From an uncultured Bacteroidota bacterium (lineage in GTDB: Bacteria; Bacteroidota; Bacteroidia; Chitinophagales; Chitinophagaceae), in contig CAIWHF010000041.1 of NCBI GenBank assembly GCA_903912405.1, positions 1 through 17,019 on the forward strand: a stretch of 17,019 nt of DNA. The letters run 5' to 3'. Position numbers and translations under genes: made by a program. Positions 1-9,079 of this stretch are shown piece after piece. Under the pieces are notes generated by a model. That model was not told the origin of the DNA. It saw nothing but the letters and a program-made list of their open reading frames with translations, and made no database searches. Positions within the stretch are counted from its first letter, which is position 1, and every line of letters begins with the position of its first letter.

Positions 1-1476
1 CATCTCGTGTTCTAATAAAAAATTACGCGCTGGTTCTGGTTGAGCATTAGCAGATACCATAGGTGTTTCTGCAACTACTAAGGTTATTTCCTCCTCATAA
101 GATGGTTGCACTGTTTTAGCGATATGCAAATTAGATGGCATATTTGATTGCACAGAAGCAATTGGTGTTTCTACTGAAATAGAAGTTGTTGCTTGTAAGC
201 TTGCAACTGAAGCACTTACTACTTCAACAACTGCTTGCGGTGGTGCAGAAAAACTAGTTGGCTCTGCAGGAGCTTCTGGCGCAACAGGAGCTTTGAAAAC
301 AACCGGTTCAGCAACATATGAAGAAGTTGGTGTTTCAAGATTTTCAGTTGGCGAAGTAGGCGCTACTAAAGTTGGCATCATGGAATTTGTTACTGACGCT
401 TCTACAACTATTGCTTTAAGAGCTTGCTCTTCGGTGTGAACAGCTGCTGAAGTATCTTCTAATGAAACTACAATTTTATTAGCTTCATTTTTCATTTCAT
501 CAATTTCTCCTTTATGCTTAAATCCTGTAGCAATAACCGTTACAGAAATTTTATCGCCCAAAGACGCATCTTGACCCATACCTAAAATAACTTCACAATC
601 GTCACCCGCTTGTGCTTGAACATAGGCTTGAATAATGTCATTTTCATCCATCGTATGTTCAAATTCTCCAGGAGAAGAAAGGATATTTAGTAATATCCAT
701 TTAGCACCATGAATATTATCATCATTTAATAATGGAGAATTCAACGCTTGTTCTACCGCTAATTGCGCTCTGTTTTCGCCAGCTATTTGTGCACTACCTA
801 AAATGGCTCTACCACCATTTCTCATTACCGTTGACACATCTGCAAAGTCGGTATTAATTTGACCTGTTGTATTGATAACATCCGTTATACATTTAGCAGA
901 AATAGCTAACACATCATCTGCTTTTGAGAAAGCTTGTGTGAAAGGTAAATTACCAAATTGCTGACGCAATTTGTCATTGGAAAGAATTAGCAACGTATCT
1001 ACATGTTCTCTCATTCTTTCTATACCCTCTTCAGCTTGTTTCAATCTTTTTTTCCCTTCATAGGTAAACGGCGTTGTAACAATACCTACGGTTAATATAC
1101 CTAAATCTCTACAAATTTTAGCAACAACCGGAGCTCCACCCGTTCCTGTTCCTCCACCCATACCTGCAGTAACGAATACCATTTTGGTATTTACTTTTAA
1201 GAGTTTTTCAATATCGTCATAACTTTCTTCACATGCTTGTTTCCCAATTTCAGGATTTGCTCCTGCACCTAAACCTTGTGTTAAGTGCGGGCCTAATTGA
1301 ACCTTATTTGCTATTGGGCTTAATGCCAATGATTGAGAATCGGTATTACATACAATAAAATCTACGCCTTCAATGCCTAAGCTGTGCATATAATTTACAG
1401 CATTGCATCCACCTCCACCAACACCAATTACTTTTATGATGGATGATTGATTTTTTGGTATTTCGAAATGTATCAT
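1..1476 (-). CDS. ftsZ: Cell division protein FtsZ (3' end outside window)
   Basis: FtsZ is the tubulin-like GTPase that polymerises into the cytoplasmic Z ring and recruits the divisome. I translated it directly from the minus strand; the frame stays open from the ATG at 1476 to the window edge, giving 492 codons without a stop, so the C-terminal tail is missing. The N-terminus carries GVGGGGCNA (residues 18-26), the tubulin signature GGGTGTG is at 107-113, and the T7 loop NTDFADV is at 208-214 with the two catalytic aspartates D210 and D213. The globular part ends near residue 320. It is followed by at least 165 residues rich in Pro, Ala, Ser, Thr and Val, a disordered linker much longer than the roughly 50 residues in E. 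coli. It is the last visible gene of the operon, 47 bases after ftsA. That gap is A-rich on the coding strand with no Shine-Dalgarno sequence. The identification is certain; only the end is unknown. Confidence 0.97.
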   Translation of the reverse strand, partial: MIHFEIPKNQSSIIKVIGVGGGGCNAVNYMHSLGIEGVDFIVCNTDSQSLALSPIANKVQLGPHLTQGLGAGANPEIGKQACEESYDDIEKLLKVNTKMVFVTAGMGGGTGTGGAPVVAKICRDLGILTVGIVTTPFTYEGKKRLKQAEEGIERMREHVDTLLILSNDKLRQQFGNLPFTQAFSKADDVLAISAKCITDVINTTGQINTDFADVSTVMRNGGRAILGSAQIAGENRAQLAVEQALNSPLLNDDNIHGAKWILLNILSSPGEFEHTMDENDIIQAYVQAQAGDDCEVILGMGQDASLGDKISVTVIATGFKHKGEIDEMKNEANKIVVSLEDTSAAVHTEEQALKAIVVEASVTNSMMPTLVAPTSPTENLETPTSSYVAEPVVFKAPVAPEAPAEPTSFSAPPQAVVEVVSASVASLQATTSISVETPIASVQSNMPSNLHIAKTVQPSYEEEITLVVAETPMVSANAQPEPARNFLLEHEM

Positions 1477-1523
1477 TTTAAATTATTTTTTTTGGGTTAG
1501 TTGTTTTGGGTTCTTGTTATATT

Positions 1524-2972
1524 TTATTTTAATTCTGCATCTTGAGCGTCGGTCTGCACTTCTTCAAAAAGCTCAATCAACTTATCCTTAAATTGGGTAA
1601 GTATATTTCTTCTTTTTGCACCAGTAGCATTTTTTTGCTTGCTTGGCTCCTTTTCTGATGTAGTATTAGTATGGTTCATTACTACTGTAGTTGCGGTTTC
1701 AGTAGTATTGGTTGCGTTCGAAATTACATCATCTTGATTTTGTTTAATAACATTTTTCAAATAAGAATTCCCCATATCGTTGATAACTTGTAGGGCTCCG
1801 TTTTCTAAATCGTCAAATCCTCTTAAAACTAGACCAATACAAGTTGAATACATAGGGTTCATAGCGGCACTGGCAAAGCTACTATCACCACCAATATGCT
1901 CATTTGGATCGCCAATTCTAGTGCTTAAACCGGTTACAAAATCAGCTAATTGCGTCACATTTTTCAATTGAGAACCTCCACCAGTTATGATGATACCTCC
2001 ATGCAAACGCGTATCCATACCAATTTGCTTAAGATGAAAATACACTTGCTCCAAAATCTCATGCATACGTGCCTGAATAATCATCGAAAGATTTTTCACC
2101 GAAACTTGTTTAGCAGCCATCCCTCTAATTCCAGGAATAGAAATATATGCATTATCCACTGCACTGGAAGCTAACGCAGAACCATGAATAACTTTCATTG
2201 CTTCAGCTTGAGCTCTTAAAACCCCCAAACCTGTTCTAATGTCATTGGTTACATTTACACCCGCGTATGGGATAACCGCAGTGTGTTTTAAAATTCCATC
2301 ATAAAATACAGCTAAATCGGTAGTGCCACCTCCAATATCAACAATGGCTACACCCGCCTCTAAATCTTCATCGCTAATTACAGCAGCGGCACTTGCAAGA
2401 GGCTGTAGTATAATATCAATCATTTCTAACCCTGCTTTCTCAATACAACGTTTGATATTTTTTATTGCATTTTTATCGCCCGTAACAATATGAAAATTGG
2501 CGCCAATTTTCACTCCATTCATTCCTACCGGCGAAGAAGTTGTTTGAATATTATCAACAAAATACTCTTGAGGTATAATATCTACAATACGATCGCCTGC
2601 TGGAATATAGGTTTTGTATTGATCTTTCAATAACATGTCAATATCCTGCTTGGTAATTTCACTATCGGTATTTAATCGAACGCGATCTCCTCTTGTTTGC
2701 AAACTCTTGATATGCTGACCAGCAATACCAACATATACATTTTTAATTTCAAGATTTGGATTTGATTTTTTACAATCTGCGATAGCATTTTGAATAGACT
2801 TTACACATTCGTCTATATTTACTACTACACCATGATTAACACCAGCAGAATCGGCTCTACCAAAACCAACGATTTCGATTTTCCCGAATTCATTTTTTAC
2901 GCCAGCTATAGCTACCACTTTTGTTGTACCGATGTCTAATCCTACGATTACTTCTTGTTTATTTTGTATCAT
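1524..2972 (-). CDS. ftsA: Cell division protein FtsA
   Basis: FtsA is the actin-like ATPase that tethers FtsZ filaments to the inner face of the membrane and signals to later division proteins. The actin-fold nucleotide motifs are visible: GLDIGTTK (11-18, phosphate 1), VDIGGGTTDLA (211-221, phosphate 2) and the adenosine motif IITGGGSQL (328-336). The SHS2/1C subdomain occupies about residues 85-165. After the core, which ends near 390, there is a low-complexity Asn/Thr-rich linker (about 410-450). A final amphipathic segment (about 453-470, ILTQFKDKLIELFEE) fits the membrane-targeting helix of the family. At 482 residues it is longer than the 420 of E. coli FtsA because of this linker. It lies 14 bases after ftsQ and just before ftsZ, the usual ftsQ-ftsA-ftsZ order. 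Confidence 0.97.
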   Translation of the reverse strand: MIQNKQEVIVGLDIGTTKVVAIAGVKNEFGKIEIVGFGRADSAGVNHGVVVNIDECVKSIQNAIADCKKSNPNLEIKNVYVGIAGQHIKSLQTRGDRVRLNTDSEITKQDIDMLLKDQYKTYIPAGDRIVDIIPQEYFVDNIQTTSSPVGMNGVKIGANFHIVTGDKNAIKNIKRCIEKAGLEMIDIILQPLASAAAVISDEDLEAGVAIVDIGGGTTDLAVFYDGILKHTAVIPYAGVNVTNDIRTGLGVLRAQAEAMKVIHGSALASSAVDNAYISIPGIRGMAAKQVSVKNLSMIIQARMHEILEQVYFHLKQIGMDTRLHGGIIITGGGSQLKNVTQLADFVTGLSTRIGDPNEHIGGDSSFASAAMNPMYSTCIGLVLRGFDDLENGALQVINDMGNSYLKNVIKQNQDDVISNATNTTETATTVVMNHTNTTSEKEPSKQKNATGAKRRNILTQFKDKLIELFEEVQTDAQDAELK

Positions 2973-2986
2973 TTTGAGTTGTTAAT

Positions 2987-4075
2987 TTATTTTTTAAGAA
3001 TGTATTTGGGTTGAGTATTACTTTTTTGTTTGTTCTTAGTCTTTTGTGGCTTCTTGGGGACTTCCTTCTTCTTTATTTTGTTTTTTATTTTCTGCGGTTG
3101 TGCTTTTTTTAGTGCTTTTGGAGGTGGCTTATCTTTAACTATTGGATCTGTATTTTTATTGGTACTAAATTTAGGTACTCCTATTGGTGCTTTAGCATTA
3201 ATTTGTTTAGGGAAACTATCATTTACAGTTTGGTTACCAATAATACTTTTCACCCAATCAATGTTCTCATTTTTATTAACGTCTTTAATTTCTGGCAAAC
3301 TTAATTTTGGTTTTGCAATTAGCTGTCCATCAAATCGAGCATCTATGGTAGTATATAAATTCCAACCTATTTTTTTGAGCAACTTCCTGTAAAATAAAAA
3401 GACATTAGACAATTTATTACTCAAATTACTGGTATCTCCTAAAATAATTAATTGTTTTCCTAAAGCTGTCAATAGGGCGAAATCGTTGGTGTCTCGCACC
3501 ACAATCATTTGTGTTTGTGCATTCCAGAATGTATCCGCTTCAATATAATCTGCAATAAAAGCTATAGATTTAAACGTGTTTAATTTAGCAGTATAATTAT
3601 TGCTAGGAACATTAGCAACGGCCATTAAGACTGGCGTATACGATTCGGACAATGGAATAGGATGCAACGAACGGTCTAAATAATAAGAAGCACCATTTTG
3701 TTCAAACACTCTTATGAAAGGTGTTTTTTGTGCTACCTCTATTTTAAGATTATTATTCACATCTATAAATGCTTCTGCATTCTGAATCCAAGAATTTTTA
3801 TTCAAGAAACGCTCTACTTTAGAAATTGTTTCCCCATTTACTGATTGATTTGCAATATCATCACCAAATTGTGTATGTAAAATGCGTTGAATATAGGAAG
3901 CATTTAAAAAATTTGCAGCTGCTGGATTAGTAATGCTAATTTTTACAGCCTGTATTGTTTTTTTATGTTGCCATTTAAAACCATACAACAATACCCATAT
4001 ACTTGTAGCCAATACAAGTACTGTAAGCAATATTATTGCCCATTTACGTATCGTATTTTTAGTTTCTTGCTGCAT
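2987..4075 (-). CDS. ftsQ: Cell division protein FtsQ with a lysine-rich C-terminal tail
   Basis: FtsQ is a bitopic inner membrane protein whose periplasmic part links early and late divisome proteins. The sequence shows a short cytoplasmic N-terminus, one transmembrane segment (about 13-31), a POTRA-like region (about 42-118) and a following beta domain (about 120-258). The latter ends in YTTIDARFDGQLIAKP (241-256), which resembles the conserved end of Bacteroidota FtsQ proteins. Overall identity to E. coli FtsQ is expected to be low, so the call rests on topology, this motif and its place between murC and ftsA. About 100 residues follow the domain. The last 43 (320-362) hold 18 lysines and one acidic residue, and by topology they lie in the periplasm. 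The start codon directly abuts the murC stop with no gap. Confidence 0.9.
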   Translation of the reverse strand: MQQETKNTIRKWAIILLTVLVLATSIWVLLYGFKWQHKKTIQAVKISITNPAAANFLNASYIQRILHTQFGDDIANQSVNGETISKVERFLNKNSWIQNAEAFIDVNNNLKIEVAQKTPFIRVFEQNGASYYLDRSLHPIPLSESYTPVLMAVANVPSNNYTAKLNTFKSIAFIADYIEADTFWNAQTQMIVVRDTNDFALLTALGKQLIILGDTSNLSNKLSNVFLFYRKLLKKIGWNLYTTIDARFDGQLIAKPKLSLPEIKDVNKNENIDWVKSIIGNQTVNDSFPKQINAKAPIGVPKFSTNKNTDPIVKDKPPPKALKKAQPQKIKNKIKKKEVPKKPQKTKNKQKSNTQPKYILKK

Positions 4076-5437
4076 TTATTTACTTTCTAAAATTGTTTTA
4101 ATAGGTTGTATCAATTGATCGATGTCTCCAGCACCGGCAGTAATCAATAATTCTATTGCATGATTTTGTATATATTGCAAAGTCGCTTCTTTGCTTAACA
4201 CCGCACCTTTTTTCACCTTCATTGCCGATAAGATAAGCTCAGATGCAACTCCTTCCATAGGCAATTCTCGTGCTGGGTAAATTGGCAAAACAATTAATTC
4301 ATCTGCCAAAGAAAGGCTTGTAGCAAATCCATCCACTAAATCTTTTGTTCTTGTGAATAAGTGCGGTTGAAAAACTACTAAACACTTTTTATTAGGATAC
4401 AAATTTTTGGCACTTTTAATTAGTGTTTCCAATTCTGCAGGATGGTGTGCGTAATCATCTATGTAAATAGAGTCAGTAGACTTAACAATATATTCGAATC
4501 TTCTTTTGATACCACTAAAATTTGCAAAACAAGCTTTTGCTTTTTCTAAATCCAAATTCATCGTATAGCAAACAGTAAAAGCTGCCAATGCATTTTCAAT
4601 ATTATGTAGACCTCCAATTTGCATTACTACATCTTGCAACTGAAACCATTTAGAAGAAATATTAAAGCGATATGAACCATTTTCAATTTTCAATCCACTT
4701 GCGTATACATCTGCATTCGTATCGTTTAAACTATAAGTAATAATACGATCTGCAACTAAATCGCCCGCACGTTTTAAACCATATTTTGCGATTAATGTGC
4801 CACCCTTTTTTATTTTAGTCGTATACGCTATAAAGGCCTCTTCCATACTTTCTGCTGTACCATAGATATCCAAATGATCAGCATCCATAGAAGAAAGAAC
4901 AGCAATAGAGGGATTTAATTTCAAAAAACTACGATCATATTCATCTGCTTCTATAACAGCATTTGGCGCATCAGCACTCCAATAATTAGTATTATAATTA
5001 ACGGAGATGCCGCCTAAAAATGCATTGGCTCCAACACCCATCTCTCTGAGCAAAAATGCACACATAGTAGAGATGGTTGTTTTACCATGTGTACCTGCTA
5101 CCGTTATAGAGAATAATGAAGTTGAAATGGCTTCAAGTAAATCACTTCTTTTATAAAGGGTATACCCATTATCCTTATACCAGTTCAGCTCTTTATGATC
5201 TTTAGGTATAGCAGGCGTATAGACCACTAAATCAATATCTTTCTGTAACAACTCAAGGGCATCTTCATAGTGGATAGTCATACCCTCATTCTCTAATTGA
5301 CTTGTTAAGCTAGTTCTTGTTTTATCATAACCAAATACTTTAACACCTTTTTGATTAAAGTACCTTGCTAAAGCACTCATGCCTATACCGCCGATGCCAA
5401 TAAAATAAATATTTTTGATTGAATTTATGGCTATCAT
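4076..5437 (-). CDS. murC: UDP-N-acetylmuramate--L-alanine ligase MurC
   Basis: MurC is a cytoplasmic ATP-dependent ligase that adds L-alanine to UDP-N-acetylmuramic acid, the first amino acid of the peptidoglycan stem. All three Mur ligase domains are present. The N-terminal UDP-binding motif is GIGGIGMS (14-21), the ATP-binding loop is GTHGKTT (115-121), and the central catalytic motifs are EADEYD (163-168) and DADHLD (185-190). The C-terminal domain contains GIKRRFE (309-315), DDYAHHP (327-333) and FQPHLFTRT (356-364). The YAHHP and FQPHLFTRT motifs distinguish MurC from MurD, MurE and MurF. The length of 453 residues is normal. Its ATG overlaps the murG stop by 4 bases (ATGA), so translation is probably coupled, and it runs straight into ftsQ. 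Confidence 0.98.
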   Translation of the reverse strand: MIAINSIKNIYFIGIGGIGMSALARYFNQKGVKVFGYDKTRTSLTSQLENEGMTIHYEDALELLQKDIDLVVYTPAIPKDHKELNWYKDNGYTLYKRSDLLEAISTSLFSITVAGTHGKTTISTMCAFLLREMGVGANAFLGGISVNYNTNYWSADAPNAVIEADEYDRSFLKLNPSIAVLSSMDADHLDIYGTAESMEEAFIAYTTKIKKGGTLIAKYGLKRAGDLVADRIITYSLNDTNADVYASGLKIENGSYRFNISSKWFQLQDVVMQIGGLHNIENALAAFTVCYTMNLDLEKAKACFANFSGIKRRFEYIVKSTDSIYIDDYAHHPAELETLIKSAKNLYPNKKCLVVFQPHLFTRTKDLVDGFATSLSLADELIVLPIYPARELPMEGVASELILSAMKVKKGAVLSKEATLQYIQNHAIELLITAGAGDIDQLIQPIKTILESK

Positions 5438-6531
5438 GATGCTATAGCAATTATATGGTTAGCAATAAGTTCATCGGCATTAGTAATTGCAATTTTATTT
5501 AACTGATGTGCATATTGATTACAAATAGCTTCATCTTGAAGTAGTGAGGCTAACTTAGGTAATAAATCTGTAGTTATGTCTTTATCTAAAACCATACTAG
5601 CCGCATGTCTGTTTACCAAAGACAATGCATTTGCTTTTTGATGATCTTCAGCAGCAAATGGATAAGGCACAAAGATGACAGGCTTTGCTACTATCGACAA
5701 TTCTGAAATGGCTAAAGCACCTGCTCTAGATATAATGATATCAGCCGCTGCATAAGCATAATTCATCTCTTTAATAAAATCACGTACCACTATTCTATCA
5801 GCAAAAGAACTTGCTTCTTTTTTAGCTTGCTCATAAAAAGAAGTTCCTGTTTGCCAAATTAATTGCACTGGCTGTTGCAGTATTTCAGATAAACTGCTTG
5901 CGATAGTTTTATTGATACTGCTAGCTCCTAAACTACCACCAACTATAAGTACAGTTTTATATTGATGTTGCAATCCGAAAAATTCGTTTCCTTGATATTT
6001 AGAAATCGTATTCGTTGCTATTTCTGACCTTACGGGATTACCTGTCAATACAACAGTACGATTTGGAAAAAAGTGTTCCATATTCGGATATGCTGTACAA
6101 ATCATGCTAGCTTTTTTAGCTAAGTATTGATTAGACTTCCCTGCAAAAGAATTTTGCTCTTGAATGAGCGTAGGAATATGCATAAGCTGAGCCATAAATA
6201 GAATGGGGAAACTTGCATAACCTCCAACGCCAACAACAACATCTGGCTGAAAGTTTTTTATAATTGATCTAGCCTCCAAAAAAGCTTTAATTAGCTTGTA
6301 AGGCAAACTGATATTCTTCAATAAATGAGCTCTATTAAATCCGACAATGTCTAAACCAATAATTTTAAATCCAGCTTGAGGAACTTTTTCCATTTCCATT
6401 TTATGCTTAGCACCAACATACAATAATTCATGTGCTTGATTATTTTTTTTCAAGGCATGACCTATAGCAAGCGCTGGGAATATATGCCCCCCAGTACCTC
6501 CGCCAGCAATTATTATATTTAATGCAGCCAT
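5434..6531 (-). CDS. murG: UDP-GlcNAc--undecaprenyl-pyrophosphoryl-MurNAc-pentapeptide GlcNAc transferase MurG
   Basis: MurG is the peripheral membrane GT-B glycosyltransferase that converts lipid I to lipid II on the cytoplasmic face, completing the building block used by FtsW/FtsI. The first glycine-rich loop GGGTGGH is at 10-16, GVGGYAS at 101-107, and the acceptor-side motif IQEQNSFAGKSN at 123-134. The third glycine loop GGSLGA is at 198-203. The UDP-GlcNAc-binding stretch SRAGALAISEL is at 268-278, followed by PYPFAAEDHQKANA at 289-302. The 365-residue length is typical. The start codon overlaps the ftsW stop by one base (TAATG), and the stop overlaps the murC start, so this part of the operon is tightly packed. 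No unusual residue was seen in the motifs. Confidence 0.98.
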   Translation of the reverse strand: MAALNIIIAGGGTGGHIFPALAIGHALKKNNQAHELLYVGAKHKMEMEKVPQAGFKIIGLDIVGFNRAHLLKNISLPYKLIKAFLEARSIIKNFQPDVVVGVGGYASFPILFMAQLMHIPTLIQEQNSFAGKSNQYLAKKASMICTAYPNMEHFFPNRTVVLTGNPVRSEIATNTISKYQGNEFFGLQHQYKTVLIVGGSLGASSINKTIASSLSEILQQPVQLIWQTGTSFYEQAKKEASSFADRIVVRDFIKEMNYAYAAADIIISRAGALAISELSIVAKPVIFVPYPFAAEDHQKANALSLVNRHAASMVLDKDITTDLLPKLASLLQDEAICNQYAHQLNKIAITNADELIANHIIAIAS

Positions 6532-7718
6532 TAGTTAGTTGCTCTATTTAATTCAGAAATTTTATGTTCCGTACCTTCTGTTTCACCCACATTACTGCTC
6601 ACACTTAAGATTATTCCTATTGCAATACTAGTAAACCATATTGATGAACCACCCATGCTCACCATTGGCAGCGTAAGGCCCGTAACGGGTAACAAACTAA
6701 CATTTACGCCCATATTTAACATAGCCTGAAAAACCAATGTTATACTCAACCCCACTGCTAAAAATGCACCATAAGCATACGGGCATCTTTGAAATATTCT
6801 AATACACCTCCACAAAAAGAGCATGTATACAAACATCAATACTGCACCGCCCAACAAACCATATTCTTCAATAATGATAGCATATATAAAATCGGAATAA
6901 GGATGGGGTAAAAAATTACGTTGCATACTTTTGCCAGGACCTAATCCTTTCAAGCCACCATTGGCAATGGCAATTTTGGCTTGTGTTGCCTGAAATTCAT
7001 CTTCTTTATCATCCTCTGAAGAAGCAACTTTTTTTTCTGCACTTACATACGTTAAAATCCTATTTTTCCAAGTAGCTGCACGTGGACCAATGTTAAATAA
7101 GATCATTAATCCTATGAGCGCTATACCGGATACTGCTAATATTAAAATATGTTTTACGCTTACTCTACCTATATAAAATAAAATGCAACAAGTAAACCCT
7201 AACATTAACGCTGTAGATAAGTTTGCAGGTAATATCAACACACATATTATTATAACAGGAAATACTACCGGAATAAAACCTTTATAAAAATCTTTAATTA
7301 CCCCTTGTTTTAAACTCAAAACCCTAGCTAGGTATACAAATAAAGCAAGCTTAGCAAAATCAGAAGACTGAAAGGTAATATTCACTACTGGCAAAGAAAC
7401 CCATCGGCTACCATGATTTAATTTAGTGCCATACACCAAGGTATATATCAATAGTAATATGGCAAGATATAAGGCCAATCGAGACCAACTTATAAAACGT
7501 GTGTAATTTATTTTGTGCGTAAAATAGATGGTTGCTAAGCCTACAAACATATATCCCAAATGCTTAATTAAATAGAAGAGTGTGTTTTTCTCCATCTTAT
7601 AAGCCAATGAACAAGTAGCACTATATACCGCCAACAAACTAATGAGCGCTAGAAATAGTACTAATGCCCAAATAACTTTGTCGCCTTTTAATTTTGGTAT
7701 ATAGTTGCTTATGTTCAT
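6531..7718 (-). CDS. ftsW: Septal peptidoglycan polymerase FtsW (SEDS family)
   Basis: FtsW is a polytopic SEDS glycosyltransferase that polymerises lipid II into septal glycan strands together with its partner FtsI. About ten hydrophobic segments are visible through 395 residues. Family motifs include HGSRW (102-106) and QSSDFAKLA (117-125), where most SEDS proteins have QPSEFAKL. The stretch GLGPGKSMQRNFLPHPYSDF (258-277) follows. The Asp in it (D276) aligns with the proposed catalytic aspartate of RodA/FtsW, and EE (284-285) follows in the same loop region. The loop just before it has an acidic run of six Asp/Glu residues at 235-241. RodA is the main alternative, but the position in the cluster beside murG and murD favours FtsW. 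It starts 2 bases after the murD stop. Confidence 0.96.
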   Translation of the reverse strand: MNISNYIPKLKGDKVIWALVLFLALISLLAVYSATCSLAYKMEKNTLFYLIKHLGYMFVGLATIYFTHKINYTRFISWSRLALYLAILLLIYTLVYGTKLNHGSRWVSLPVVNITFQSSDFAKLALFVYLARVLSLKQGVIKDFYKGFIPVVFPVIIICVLILPANLSTALMLGFTCCILFYIGRVSVKHILILAVSGIALIGLMILFNIGPRAATWKNRILTYVSAEKKVASSEDDKEDEFQATQAKIAIANGGLKGLGPGKSMQRNFLPHPYSDFIYAIIIEEYGLLGGAVLMFVYMLFLWRCIRIFQRCPYAYGAFLAVGLSITLVFQAMLNMGVNVSLLPVTGLTLPMVSMGGSSIWFTSIAIGIILSVSSNVGETEGTEHKISELNRATN

Positions 7719-7720
7719 AC

Positions 7721-9076
7721 TTATAGTGCTTTTACGGCATTTTTAAATTGTTCGCCACGATCTTCAAAATTTTTAAACAAATCGAAACTTGCACATGCTG
7801 GAGATAATAAAACAGCATCCCCTTTTTCTGTGATTTCATAGGCTATTTTTACTGCTTCTGTTGCACTTGATGCATCATAAATAGCAGGTACAATACCTTC
7901 AAATGATTGATGTAAGATTGTATTGTCTACACCCAAGCAAATGATTGCCTTCACTTTTTCTTCAACTAAATAAGCGATTTCATTATAATCATTTCCCTTA
8001 TCTACACCGCCAAGAATCAATACAGTTGGCTTATTCATACTTTCTAATGCAAACCAAACAGCATTAACATTAGTTGCCTTACTATCATTAATATATTCTA
8101 CGCCTTTTATAGTTGCTACCTTTTCTAATCGATGCGATAAGCCATTAAAACTAGTTAAGCTTTCTCTGATTTTTTCTTTTCTAATACCAGCAACTTTTGC
8201 AGTTATACCGGCAGCCATGCTGTTGTATTGATTGTGCTTCCCTCTTAATGATAGTTCATGAATAGATAATTCAAATGAATCTTGATTTACATCAATTATC
8301 ATATGCTCCCCTTTTATCATAGCTCCTTCTTGGTTATTAGTTGTGTTACTCATTGTAAAAAATAATTGCTTTGCTTTAGTTGTGTGGTTTAGTAAATATG
8401 CATTGATAGCATCATCATCTTGATTGATAACAAAACAATCCGTATCAATTTGGTTTTCGGTTATTTTGAATTTAGTTTGTACATAATTCTCAAATTTGTA
8501 TTCATAACGATCTAAATGATCTGGAGTAATGTTTAACAATACTGCAATATTGGGCCTAAATGTTTTGATATCATCTAATTGAAAGCTACTCACTTCCATA
8601 ACATACCATTCGCAAGGATTTTCAGCTATTTGCTTTGCAAAACTGATGCCTATATTTCCAACAAGGGCAACATTCATTTCTGCTCTTACCAACATATCAT
8701 ATATCCAAGAAGTAGCCGTACTTTTTCCATTTGACCCTGTAATAGCAATTATTTTACTGTCTCCTTTGTATCTAAATCCAAACTCAATCTCACTAATTAA
8801 TTCTATTCCGTGCTTGCGTATAATTTTAACTGCTTCATTTTTTTCACTAATTCCAGGGCTTTTAATAATCGTACTAGCCTCAATGATCTTAGCAATAGTA
8901 TGACCACCCTCTTCAAATTCAATTGCTTGTTCAGATAGTATTTTCTTAAATTTACTTTTTATCACAGCCCCATCCGATACAAATACGCTAAAGCCAAGCT
9001 TCTTGGCAAGCAAAGCTGCGCCAACGCCACTTTCTGCAGCACCTAAAACAACAATATGTGTAAATTCAGCTGACAT
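7721..9076 (-). CDS. murD: UDP-N-acetylmuramoyl-L-alanine--D-glutamate ligase MurD
   Basis: MurD is a cytoplasmic ATP-dependent ligase that adds D-glutamate to UDP-MurNAc-L-alanine, between the MurC and MurE steps. The N-terminal nucleotide-binding loop is LGAAESGVG (11-19). The ATP loop is TGSNGKST (113-120), followed by GNIG (140-143), EVSSFQLD (161-168) and NITPDHLDR (182-190). In the last domain are HRLE (315-318), NDSKATN (330-336) and GGVDKGND (356-363). The C-terminal LLSPACASFDLFKNFEDRG stretch (about residues 416-436) contains the SPACASFD motif that marks MurD. The 451-residue length is normal. It sits 3 bases after mraY and 2 bases before ftsW on the shared transcript. Confidence 0.98.
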   Translation of the reverse strand: MSAEFTHIVVLGAAESGVGAALLAKKLGFSVFVSDGAVIKSKFKKILSEQAIEFEEGGHTIAKIIEASTIIKSPGISEKNEAVKIIRKHGIELISEIEFGFRYKGDSKIIAITGSNGKSTATSWIYDMLVRAEMNVALVGNIGISFAKQIAENPCEWYVMEVSSFQLDDIKTFRPNIAVLLNITPDHLDRYEYKFENYVQTKFKITENQIDTDCFVINQDDDAINAYLLNHTTKAKQLFFTMSNTTNNQEGAMIKGEHMIIDVNQDSFELSIHELSLRGKHNQYNSMAAGITAKVAGIRKEKIRESLTSFNGLSHRLEKVATIKGVEYINDSKATNVNAVWFALESMNKPTVLILGGVDKGNDYNEIAYLVEEKVKAIICLGVDNTILHQSFEGIVPAIYDASSATEAVKIAYEITEKGDAVLLSPACASFDLFKNFEDRGEQFKNAVKAL

Positions 9077-9079
9077 CTT

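Noticed and set aside
3030..3392. Plus-strand 120-codon open frame rich in Phe, Leu and Gly, looking like a membrane protein
   Set aside because: It is antisense to the lysine-rich tail of ftsQ; AAA/AAG lysine codons read backwards give TTT/CTT, which mimics a hydrophobic protein.
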